Origin: Spinacia oleracea
Lineage: Eukaryota > Streptophyta > Magnoliopsida > Caryophyllales > Amaranthaceae
Direction: 5' to 3'
Assembly: GCF_020520425.1 (NCBI RefSeq)
Contig: NC_079489.1
Span: forward strand, 15,958,001-16,022,000
Length of the DNA stretch: 64,000 nt
Under the pieces are notes generated by a model. The model had not been told where the DNA came from, ran no database searches, and was given only the letters and a program-made list of their open reading frames with translations. Below, piece by piece: positions 38,402 to 49,700 of the stretch (within the stretch, counting starts at the first letter, position 1; the number at the start of each line of letters is the position of its first letter). Both the position numbers and the translations under genes were made by a program.

Positions 38402-41310
38402 TGTAATACCCCGAATTTTCGGGTATTTTATAATAAAATATTTGGGTAATTTAAAATAATTTTACAATTAAAATAAAGTTTTAATTTTTTTTAAAAAAAT
38501 GATTTTCTTAGCTTTATACCTATTCTTAAATAAGGGAAGTTAATTAAACCCTAATTATATATATACTTACCCTACCTAAATCAATGTTTCTTTTTTTCCC
38601 ATAAACCTTGTTTCCGTTCCTCTCTTTTCCCTTCTCACCATTATCACCAACCTCCATGGCTCCATAAATCTTCAAACTATGGTTTCAATATCACGGTGTC
38701 GGCCACAAAAACCGCTCATATATCGATAGCGCGCAAGATCGTATGCCTCTAACGATGAAGGTGCTGCTACTCTTTCCTTCATGGGCGGACCTACGGATAC
38801 CCGGAGGGGTTCAAAGGGACCCCCATTATTTTTTGAAAAAAAATTGTAAAATTAATATTAGGGTAATTAATTACACTTAAAATAGTTAACTTATGTGTAA
38901 TCAACGTACATTTATGACAATGAAATACACTTGTAGCATAATGGTTACTTGATATTATGTTACACACGTTGCTAGGGTTCAAAATTTCAAATCCTCCTAA
39001 AAGGATATTAAATGTGTGTTTTTTTTCCTTTTCTTTCATTTTTTTCCTTTTTTTGTCTTTTACTTGTCCTTCGTAGATCTTCTAAATTCTTCATGTTTAC
39101 TTTTTTTTTTCGTTTTCCCTTTGCAAGTCGCTTTTCCCTTCATTGTTTTTTTTTTATATATATTTTTCCTATAATGGTTCATGATTTTGCTTTTACAAAA
39201 ACACAAAAAAATAGTAATGTTTTTTTATACTCCACTTTTATAGACTTATAATCTTATAGTTATATGTTTTTTAGACTTATAGGGTTAATTAATTTAATCT
39301 TATATAATAGCGTAATTCTCCATAAGCGTTTAAAAATGATGTTCCTTTTTTATTAGTGTCTTGGTGTGCTATTTGTTTAGTGGCAATTATTGTAATAAAG
39401 GTAATCTCCGTCAAAGTATGAAAAACTCGTTTTATCAATTGTAAATTGAAATCGCGCTAAGTTATTGTTGCAATTTGGACTAGGTGTTGAGTTTTATTGT
39501 TATGAAAACCCAAAATTAAAGTTCATAAATCCTTCATATATTTTATTATGGCGTTCTTAATATTTCGACTACATACCAATCCACTTTAACCCCCTAAAAG
39601 AAGCAAATACGAGAAATTAGAAAGTAAAAAACATAAATTTTTTTGGACCCCCATTTATAAATTCCTGGATCCGCCCCTGCTTTCCTTCATCCTCTCTCTC
39701 CTCCATCTAAATGTGAACCAATTTTTGTTGTTTCCTGCTCGTATGATAATGACTACATTTAGAGATTGATAATTTCCCCCTGTTTTATTAATTGAATGAA
39801 GTATTGGTATATATTTTATTAAATGTTCCTTTTTCTAAATGATTTTGATAGCACTCACTTTATTTTATAAATTTCATGCGTATTGAAGTAACTTTGTGAA
39901 AACAAGAATTTTTAACTCTACTAACTTGCTTAGTCTGACATCTAGTTTTAGCATTTATCATTTCCACTAATTTCTAGATGAACAGCATAACAAAGCTGTT
40001 TAGTTTTGTTTGTTTGTTTACTCGTGCAAGACTCAACGTAGGGAATTCGCAACTCGTAAGGAAATCGTTAGGAAAGAATACGTGTATGTTAAGGTAATTT
40101 TCAATGTCCATCATCTTTAAGTCCCGTTAGGAAAAATATTTTAGATATATCTATGTGTTATTATGTGCTAGGATGATTAAGTGTGGTGTATATGAGTTGT
40201 GTCATTTGAGTTATAATCATATCTAGTACGAATTAATAATACTATTATGAGGACGCTATTTAAACGCTCCAATTATTTTATGGAATTGCTACTGATTATT
40301 GTTTTACAAATGTGGAATTGATTGATTAAGTTTACTTATAATATGTATACTGGCATTGGGGTTTGTTGTAAACTAATGGAGCATTGTGAGCTATTGAAAT
40401 AAGAAATGTCAATGGGCTGAATGAATCCGAAAGTCCTAAGTGCAACAAGGACTTACTGTGTTTTGATTGTTTCGTATGACAACATGTATTGCGTGACTTA
40501 ACCTTATTAAAATACTAATTACGTAAAGTGTAATATTAGAGGGAAAAGCCCGTAAGGGTTAGGAACAGGTTGCCCTTCTAGATGTTGTTCTATCGGTGCA
40601 CTTTAGTGGAGACCCGGTAGGCTTCTAGTAGGTTTCTATTCTTCTGCAATAAACTTTCTGCTTAGTCTTCCTCCTAATTCTATTGGTGCGCGGTCGCGGA
40701 GACCCATAGTCAATTAGTGAGGGGTGTCCACACTATGGACATTCTTTGGCCATTCTCAAGGGTTACGCGCGACCCTTAGCATTCTCTTTCCCTCACTTAA
40801 TTAATAATGATCTTATGTGATAACTTTAATAATGGAATTATTAAATTGGTACTTGTTGTTTTAATTACTTATTTTATATACTCAAAACGTTTTCAAACTA
40901 AAATTATTTATTTTACGGGATGGAGTTGGAATTATTCAGTTTTTCTGATTTTTGAGAGTTCGTCTCTCTTGTTTCTTTTCTATTTTTTTTTGCAGGTTGG
41001 TAAAGGTACTGGCTACGAGTGAGGAGACGCTTAGAATAACCACCTAGTCAAGAGACAATTTTCTATTTCAATCTAAGTTGGATTTGTTGTTTATTTTTAT
41101 GGGATTTGGTTGTAATATTTTATTGGCCGCCCTTAGACCACTTAGTTAATTTTGACTTTAATGGTTATAAATTGTTTTGTTGCTTTGCATTTATTTTCTA
41201 TGGAGAATAAATGTAGCAATGACACTCCCAAGATTTAGGCCACGATGATTTTATGAAATAAAAATAGGATTTTTGATTATATAAAAGGTCTAAATTTTGG
41301 GGGTGTTACA
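38402..41310 (+). mobile_element. Long Ty3/gypsy-type LTR (LTR B)
   Basis: Begins TGTAATACCCCGAATTTTCG and ends TTTTGGGGGTGTTACA, a classical TG…CA pair with matching inverted tips (TGTAA/TTACA). It is directly followed by a primer-binding site. Length is 2.9 kb including a 900-bp nested DNA transposon. Only this LTR and a short leader are present; the internal domain is lost after about 41525. Confidence 0.75.
38780..39679. mobile_element. Non-autonomous TIR element nested in LTR B
   Basis: Ends CATGGGCGGACC and, inverted, CAGGGGCGGATCC. The flanks show CTTTCCTT on both sides (38772-38779 and 39680-39687), an 8-bp duplication that can be read as 11 bp because CAT also repeats. 8 bp favours hAT; 9-11 bp would favour Mutator. 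The interior is AT-rich with poly-T tracts and no transposase. It is younger than LTR B. Confidence 0.75.
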
Positions 41311-41312
41311 AA

Positions 41313-41325
41313 TGGGTATCAGAGC
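41313..41325 (+). other. Primer-binding site, initiator tRNA-Met type
   Basis: TGGGTATCAGAGC lies two bases after LTR B and is one base off the usual plant word TGGTATCAGAGC. It sets the transcription direction of this element as +. Confidence 0.75.
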
Positions 41326-41759
41326 TTAGGTTTCGGGTCTTTGGATGCTAGGATCTTCAAATTTTAGTGTTGAGTTCTAAATTAGGACTAAATTGGAATT
41401 AATAAGAATAGGTTAATAATTGTATATGGGTTGCTAATTTAGATAGGATAAAATAAGTAATAATTAAGTTAATTAAATAAAACCGTGAGTGTGGGACGTG
41501 AAAAGGGTCTTATTTTGACATTATGTGAAGTACTTATTTCTAGTACTACTATGTGTTATTTTCTCTCTTTCTATTGTTATTTTCTCTCTTCCTTCAGATA
41601 GTTTAACGAATTTGTTCAAATTTCTGTGGATCTTAGATATTCTAATTTATGGACGAAATTATTTGAATTTTGAGAAACATTGCAAATTGATTTTGAGCTC
41701 AAAGCCTACCAAATTACTTAATTCATTGATTCTATGATGCTCAGTTTATGTTTTAGAGA

Positions 41760-42221
41760 TTACTACAACAAAAGCAGATTCGAAATAAAATGGATTCAAC
41801 TAATCTGAGCAAGAGTTAAAAGTAGATGTAATTAATGGAAAATTGAATTAAATGATCCAAAAGTAAAGCAAAAACTGAAAAAACGTAAATAGAAATGATC
41901 CAAAAGTAAACAAATTATGGCAGGTTCTGGTTGGTGGGTACTGTAGGTGACTTGAAGCAAGTTGATCAGGTTGACTTTGTGCTATTAGTTTCGATTTAAG
42001 TCAAGCTCCTTGCTGGTTGTTGACCTTTGCTAGAGGATGGTGCATAGTCTGTTGTTGGTCTACAATGGTTGTAGAGCTGTTGTAGCTTGCTATTTTGTTT
42101 TGCAAGGGTCTGCGTTATGTTTGGGTAGTAGTTTGTTGTTGGTATGGGAAGTCTGCTTCTAGTGTTGAATTGTTATTCTTGTTGGGCAGCTGATATGGTC
42201 TGTATAACCGCTGTAAACAAT

Positions 42222-42283
<62 letters not shown>

Positions 42284-43050
42284 CGTGCGTGTGTGGGTGT
42301 GTGTGTGAAATTACACCTCTCTAAAAGTAAATCTAAATCTTAAGAAAATTTGGTGAATTCAATTTCGTTGTAAAGGTACGTTCCATTAGTGATTGCAAAA
42401 GTAGGTGAATTCTTGATCAGTATTGACATACTTCCCTACACAACAAGAGCAGGCCAGCAATGACATTGTCTTTCACTGATGTGTTTTACGATGGTCTCCA
42501 TTTATCCTAGACGGAGTCCTATGCAAACATCGAAATAGTGCCCTTTGGCTATTCGAATTCACCTCTGACTAACTGCTAGAAGTTCGAGACCGAACTTTTA
42601 GCTTATTGTTCGAGTTAACCTGTTGATCATCAGTACGCTCTTCACCATGGATGTGATGTTGTTCCAACTGTTGGAACGTTCCACTTGTTGATCTTGTTAA
42701 GAAGTTCCAAACTTCCGTCGTGACTCCATTTTTTCCGGCGGCCACCAAAGTCTGTCATTTCTCGTTTCTACGACCATGACAACCAATAATCGTTGCAAAT
42801 TCTATGGAACAAGCACCGAAATTCATTTCTCTTTGCTTCACAACACCTCTCTCTTCTTCGTCCCATTGATTTCCAGATTTAACAACCCCAAAACCAGAAA
42901 CCCAGAATTTCGTGGTAAGGAACAAGGATGAAACCATTATGATGATTAAAGATCTCCGGCGACACCCATGAACGAAGAACGAAGAATGACGGGGTCGATT
43001 TTCCGGCAATCGGAACTCCGGCAAGAATTAGTGATAACATTGGATTATCT
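41760..43050. repeat. Relic related to the tRNA-like repeat arms
   Basis: Contains GATCCAAAAGTAAA words (41850-41910), then GAAGCAAGTTGATCAGG, GACTTTGTGCTATTAGTTTC and a TG-rich stretch matching the inverse of 20470-20720 and 25500-25700. The right part (42720-43050), read on the minus strand, is a leader-like zone with CT-rich tracts. No tRNA-like sequence is present here. Confidence 0.5.
42220..42308. repeat. (GT)n / (GC) microsatellite
   Basis: About 85 bp of GT repeat with a GCGCGC interruption. Confidence 0.95.
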
Positions 43051-43388
43051 TAAGCAAGAGGAGAGAGAAATAAAGTTAATTGTTAATTAACTTTCCTAAT
43101 TATTTTATTTATTAATTTCAGATAATACAAATAATTAATATTGAACTATTTGCAAGTTCCTTTTCCAGTCAAGGAAGTTTTTCCTGTTCAACTTCTAAAA
43201 TTCCGAAATTACAAAAACTATTTTCATAAAAGAAATTGTGTATTTAAATTAAAAATAAAATAATTAAATTCATTAAAATATATTATTTTTATTAAATTTA
43301 AAGATAAAAGGAAATTGTTTTGTGTGGCCCATATTATTTCTAAGCAATGGTCATTTTATGATGACCATAGTAGAATGATCCAAAATTG

Positions 43389-43468
43389 CACCGAATATAA
43401 CGTGAACTATTGCTCTAACCTGGACCGGGCGAATATAACGTGGACGATTGCTCTAACCTGGACCGGGT
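43389..43468. repeat. About 40-bp tandem duplication
   Basis: GAATATAACGTG(A/G)AC(T/G)ATTGC followed by TCTAACCTGGACCGGG occurs twice head to tail. Confidence 0.85.
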
Positions 43469-44084
43469 TCACAAACGCAAAATAAGAAAAACATTATGCG
43501 AGGAAATGAGTACAATTACTAGATACCCCTAATTGCTATACCCATGTACAACCAACTTGGTTGTACCCCCCGTCAAAAACCACGTGCAGCTGGAATTTTT
43601 TTTGAAAAATTAAAAAGCTATATCACGTGCTTTCTTTTAAACAAAAACATGGCATATAAATTTTTCAAATATCAGAAAGCTCTCATTTTTTGTTTTCTCT
43701 CTCCCTAAAGGTTTCTCTCTCCTCATTTTTGTTTTCTCTCTCCTCATTTGTATGTGATTTTTTTTAAATCTCGACTAACAATGTCAATCGGAGAATCTGC
43801 TTGCGTTTGCGCCACCCTTATCCTTCACGAGAATGATGTCGTTGCCACTAGCTGTAAACTTCTTCTCTCTTTTCTCCTTTTTTGCTTTTAATTTTCTTAT
43901 TTTTTTGGTTTTTTTTTATTGAATTTACATGTTGATTAGAAGAATGTCTTTGATAACTCATTAGATTTTTCCAAACTATGTTCTACGTATGTGTGCACAT
44001 TAATTTTTATGTGATTTAAAAAAAAATCTGGTTCAATCTCCATTTTCTCGCACATCAATTTTTATGTGATTTAGAGCGTCTGTA

Positions 44085-45190
44085 TTATTTGTTCTTTCTT
44101 TTTGTATTGTTTGTTCTTTCTCGTTGTACTGTTTGTTCTTTAATTTTGCCTTTTTAAATTCATCATAAAATTATTCATAATTGGTTTACTGTTTGTTTTT
44201 TCTACTGGAATTTTATGTTCTTTTTTATATTGTTTGTTCTTTTTTGTTGAATTGTTTGTTCTTTCTTATTTGTTTGTTTGTTCATAATAATCATCCGGTT
44301 AATGTTCATAAAGAAATTAAGCTCTTCATTGATCTTTTATGTTTTTACAAGCGCATGTATTGTTTGTTCTTTCTTTTTGTATTGTTTGTTCTTTCTCGTT
44401 ATACTGTTTGTTCTTTCATGTTGATTTTTTAAATTCATCATAAAATTGTTCATAATTGTTTTACTGTTTCTTCTTTCTTCTGAAATTGTATGTTCTTTTT
44501 TATATTGTTTGTTCTTTTTTTTTGAATTGTTTGTTCTTTCTTATGTATTTGTTTGTTCTTTCTTATTTATTTGTTTGTTCATAATAATCATTTGGTTAAT
44601 GTTCATAATGAAATTAAGCTCTTCATTGATCTTTTATGTTTTTACAAGCGCCTATATTGTTTGTTCTTTCTCGTTGTACTGTTTGTTCTTTCATGTTGCT
44701 TTTTTAAATTCATCATAAAATTGTTCATAATTGTTTTACTGTTTGTTCTTTCTTCTGGAATTTTATGTTCTTTTTTTATATTGTTTGATCTTTTTTGTTG
44801 AATTGTTTGTTCTTTCTTATTTATTTGTTTGTTCATAATAATCATTTGGTTAATGTTCATAATGAAATTAAGCTCTTCATTGATCTTTTATGTTTTTACA
44901 AGCACATATGTATTGATTGTTCTTTTCCTTTTGTATTGTTTATTTTTTTCTCGTTGTACTGTTTGTTCTTTCATGTTCCTTTTTTTAAATTAATCATAAA
45001 ATTGTTCATAATTGTTTTACTGTTTTTTTCTTTCTTCTGGAATTTTATGTTATTTTTTATGTTGTTTGTTCTTCTTTGTTGAATTGCTTGTTCATAATAA
45101 TCATCTGGTTAATGTTCATAATGAAGTTGTTCATACTTTTTGTTTTATTTGTTCATACCTTTTGTATTCTTTGTTCTTTCTTCTTCTATT
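44085..45190 (+). repeat. Array of TGTTTGTTCTTTCTT-type motifs in blocks of about 260-300 bp
   Basis: TGTTTGTTCTTTC recurs dozens of times. Longer blocks containing TTCATAATAATCAT(C/T)TGGTTA and AAGCTCTTCATTGATCTTTT repeat near 44283, 44579, 44834 and 45092, so the array has two levels. Confidence 0.9.
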
Positions 45191-45599
45191 ACTGAGCATC
45201 TTTTAAACCCTTGTTCTTTCCTTTTAACCCATTTGTTTTCTTAGCATGCTCATCATTTTCAAATCAGTAAATGTTCATTTTTTAAATTAGTTGTGATCAT
45301 CATATCAAATTACTTACTATTTTCATTTTCAGCCGACAACAATGAGGAAATTGAAATAGTGAATATCAAATATTGTGTTCAAATCACACTTCATACACAC
45401 ATTCAAAAATATAAGAACCCATGACTACATCAAAAGCAAGATTCAAGATTGAAGATATAGAAAAATAAGTGGATAATTTCTACCAATATCTTGTAATTCA
45501 AGTACAATTTTACATAGGCAATGCCTAAAATGTTTAATTTTTTGGTAAAATATGTCATTTGACATGTTTTAATTGCTCAATATGTGTAAATATATGTTC

Positions 45600-45890
45600 A
45601 AAGTAATAATATAATAATGCAATAACTATTTCATTTTAAAATTAGTAAATACTTGTTTCACAATCAGTAGATAAATGTTCATTTCTAAATTGGTTGAATA
45701 AATGAGGATTGCCAAATAATTAGATAAACGTTAATATTCGAATGAGTAGATAAATGTTTATTTCCAAATAAATAAATAAATGTTCATTTCCAAAATAGTA
45801 AATGTTCATTTCCAAATAAATAAATAAATGTTCATTTCCTAAAAAGTAAATGTTCATTTCCATACGAGTATATTAATGTTCATCTTAAAC
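45600..45890 (+). repeat. Array of AAATGTTCATTTCC(A)A
   Basis: About seven to eight copies of TAAATGTTCATTTCCAAA-type units close the right part of element 4. Confidence 0.8.
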
Positions 45891-45972
45891 AACACAAAAC
45901 GACGTCGTTTTGGATGGGGGTACATCCAACTTTTGCTGTACCCGAGTACAGCCAAAAATTTGCAAATTATTA

Positions 45973-46344
45973 CTCACTCCGTTTCTTTTTGTTTGTTACG
46001 TATTCCTTTTAGGGTGTTTCACAGTGTTTGTTACGTGAGAGAATCTTTCCTTTTATAAACTTATTATACTATCATTTTTTGTGCCATTTTTTAATTTTAA
46101 TTGGTCCAATTTTTGTAACTTATTAAATTTCTTTACAATTTACCAAGTATGTTAAGTAGCTATCTTTGTACTTTTCCATCATTGGTTCATTTTGATAAAT
46201 AAAATAATATTATTGGTTGTTGTAATGATTAATGGATTGAGGTTTTACTTGAGTTTATTTTTTAATAATAATAATAAAAAATATTTACTATACGTTAATA
46301 AACGTGCAAAAGTCCAAACGTAACAAACAAAATAGTGAGAGGAG
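45973..46344. mobile_element. Stowaway/mariner-type MITE in the GCN2 promoter region
   Basis: TA-flanked, with inverted ends CTCACTCCGTTTC…TTTGTTTGTTACGT and CTCCTCTCACTATTTTGTTT. It ends about 370 bp before the GCN2 start codon. Confidence 0.8.
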
Positions 46345-46479
46345 TAGTAGTGTTTCGGCGCCCACCACGGTACTATAGCAGTCAGCTTGTCACCTTTCTC
46401 TGCGAAAATCCATCTCTCTCGTTTTTCTCTTTTGAATTCCTGTCAAAATCGTCGAAAATTCCCTAAATCCAAACATCAC

Positions 46480-46629
46480 GGGTGAGATTCCATTAAATAC
46501 CCTGTAATACGTCTTCCTTTAACGAACCCAATCATACAATTAACATAATTTACCTATTTCTATTGTTTACCCATCTCAAATTGTCTGAAACTTCTTGTCA
46601 ATTTTCCTGCGTTTTTTCATTTCTGCAGG
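46480..46629 (+). other. Candidate 5'-leader intron of GCN2
   Basis: CATCACG/GGTGAGATTC before and TTTCTGCAG/GTTTTCAAATGC after match splice consensus, ahead of the coding ATG at 46717. Supported by sequence signals only. Confidence 0.45.
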
Positions 46630-46716
46630 TTTTCAAATGCTGGGTTAGAGTTAGGGTGTCGTTGTTTTCGTGATTTTTGATCTGGGTTAAAATTTGCGGC
46701 ACATTGAATTGTAACA

Positions 46717-49700
46717 ATGGGACAAAGCTCGAAGAAGAAAAAGCGTCGGAATAAAGGAAGAGCTGCTACTAAGGATCATGCGTTGCAGTCTGCTGATTAC
46801 AGTGAGCTCATCTCTGAAGAGTTAACTGCTTTGTAAGGACCCCACATTTCTTTTATGTTTGTAATTGTATTTCTTATGTTTCAGCTTGATTATTGAATAG
46901 TGTAATGTACCCAGAAGATTTTGGTGATTGAGATGAACATTGGGATGGTGAAACGGGTTGAAAGGTAGTCCGAGTTTGAAAGATGGTGTATTCTGGTGCA
47001 GAATTAGTGTGGTTCATAGGAAGGATTGACGGAATGGGATGTTTTTTGGAAATGATAGTTTAAGCTGAGTAGAAGTGTTATTAATTTGATTATCTTCTTG
47101 TTGTGTAGCCATATGGTTTCGGGAACATTTGTGAATTAATAAGCTGAGTAGAAGGGAATTTATTCAAAGAAGTTCGGGTTGCTAGTCCAAGGGGAGAAAG
47201 CAATGTATTTTGAGTTATCATGTGAAATGCCTTATCTATTTCATACTGGCTATACCCTTGCACCATGATATTTTTGTAGGCATGAGCTTCATGGAGGGGT
47301 TTCCATATCGATTGTAATTTTTTTTTCTTGTTTGCCACTATTCTCATTTTTGTGTTCTGTGATAATAGACAGTTCTTGGAGCTTTTGATCTTGTGAATGG
47401 GGAACTTGTAGGAAATACTTGGATAACTGGATATCAATTTTATTGATGATAAGTTGTAGTTTGCAACAAGGATTTGACCCGTCTTTCTCTTTTATCAGTC
47501 TTGGATGGACTTGCAAAGTACTACGTATTAGATACTTTTGCTACAACTGATGGTGATTCTTATTCATTCCATTAGAAGTTTGTTAACATGGCGCCCTTAG
47601 CCCTACATAGTGGTTGGTCATTTTAGGAGTGAAGCCAGGGTTAAGGAATGTGCAATGGCTTTAATACAACTAGCACCCTGATTTGTTGGCTAAAGTACTC
47701 TCTCTAGCTCACATCACCTAAAAGTGTTTCCATGAGGATTATAACATTCATGATTAACTTTTGTGAAAATTATATCATGTTCACGGGACCGAGATGCGCA
47801 ACTTGGACCCAGAGGAACAATAATTCAAACATCATTAACATATGGTTCAAATATTACAAACATATGGTTCAAAAAATTATGGTCATAGAGTTTAAGAATT
47901 ATGAACCATATAGTTTTGTTTTAACTTCAGCAGCAAGATGGCCATATAGCTTAAAAAATATAAACATAGAAAAAATGTTCGTAATCTTTAAGAGTTGAAA
48001 CTATTTGTTCATAGTTTTTGAACTATAAGTTCATCTTTGACCAAGATGCACATCATGGTCCCGGTTCATGATTTAATAATTGGTACCTCGGGTCTTTTTT
48101 TTTGCGAGCTGTTCATGAGCCAAGGAAAACGTTTTTCATGACTGATGCATCTTAGCAAGGCAGAAGAAGAGGCAATTGCTTCAGTGTTACCTGTTAAACG
48201 AGGAAAAAGAGTCGGAAGACGAAGTAATTTGTGATCCCTGTTTCTATAGAGACCTCAATCAGCTATGAGAGTCCCTGGAAAGACTGCTCATTACTCGTTA
48301 TGCTTGAGTCTCTTTTGTGCGTTAACGCTGTTAGCCTGTTTTAACCTCTTATATTTCTGTATCTGTGATTTGAGTTCATATGTTTGTGATTTGAGTTCAT
48401 ATGTTTATACGAGTAAACTATTGTTTTTGGAGTGTCTGATTATCTTGTATCATGTGAATCATGTTGAGTCCACAGTCTCTTGGGAAAGTTGCATAACTGC
48501 ACATTTTTACCTTTTTTTTTCTTGAAATTATAAACATTTTGCATATCTTGTTTTCCATCCTATGCACTCAAAAGTCCATATTCTCATTCTGAAAGGTTTC
48601 TGGATACTGCCTTTACCATAATAGGCAATGTGGGAGTACTAAGTTATAACTTTTCTTTTACTGGATTGATTGTCTTTCCCTTGGAACCAAATTATCGGTA
48701 ACCTTGTTAGTGTACCCAATACGCTGTTTAGGCTTGTGTAAATACATGATGATATTGTTGTATTGGATACAGGATTTTTGATATTTTAGATTTGTTTACT
48801 GACAGTTTAATGCTCCCAGGTCTGCAATATTTCAAGAAGATTGTCAAATAGTTTCAGAGTCTCATCCACAAGTCAGTATTAATATCAGGTTTTGGTTCAC
48901 CCCCCTGTTGTAACTTCTGTTATTGAACTTTTTATCTATTAAATTTTTGACTTCCATATATATAATAAAACGACAGGCCTTACTCAAAGGATTCAGGATA
49001 TGAGAATATGGATATTTCTGTACATTTACTTGTGCGGTTAGTGTTTCTTAACACCTCTTTCTGAAATTGGCTCTTGGGACTCTTGAATTCATTTTCCTGA
49101 TTTCCCTGTATCCCCTTTTTCTTGCTTTGTTTTAGGTGCTTACCAGGGTATCCCTACAAGTGCCCCAAAGTGCAGTTAACTTCGGAGAAAGGTCTATCTG
49201 AAAGTGATGCTGATAGGCTTCTGACTCTCCTTCACGAGCAGGTAATAGGTTTTTTTTGCTGCCAATCCAATGACAAGCTCCCTTTATATGTGTGTGTGGA
49301 GAACACTCAATGACCCATCATCCATTTTCTTTATCACATAATGTCTACTTTAATGTTTAAAATATGCTGGGAATCAGATCAGAAAAGAAGAAAATACAGT
49401 AAATCAGTAATAGGGGTAACCAGATATGGAGTATTATTGATCAGAATAATCAGCAATACAACTCACCTTCTTTCGAGAGGAAGGAAGCTCTCCAAGAGAA
49501 TGAACTTCTCACTACAATTTTCTGAATACCTTTTCCTCCTATTCATCCCCCCTTATATACTACTCTGTTCAATCAGTTATAACAGAATATTATTGGGATC
49601 ATAATCCCCTAACAAACTCAGCATATTAATAAAGAAAATACAAAAACACCCTTCCTTCTAGAACTACTTGATTTGCTCATTCATTTCCCTTGTTCAGCTT

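Larger units (their letters stand above)
43536..45955. mobile_element. TIR element with TGTTC arrays (element 4)
   Basis: The left end has CTATACCCATGTACAACCAA then TTGTACCCCCC. The right end, inverted, has CTGTACTCGGGTACAGCAAA then GATGTACCCCC. Each end contains its own small GTAC-centred hairpin. A CT-rich leader-like zone follows the left end (43690-43760). Short Leu/Phe-rich open frames inside come from the T-rich arrays and are not genes. Confidence 0.6.

Noticed and set aside
44181..45206. Several overlapping Leu/Phe/Cys-rich open frames resembling membrane proteins
   Set aside because: They derive from the TGTTTGTTCTTTC array in three frames. Codon content follows the repeat, so they are not membrane proteins.
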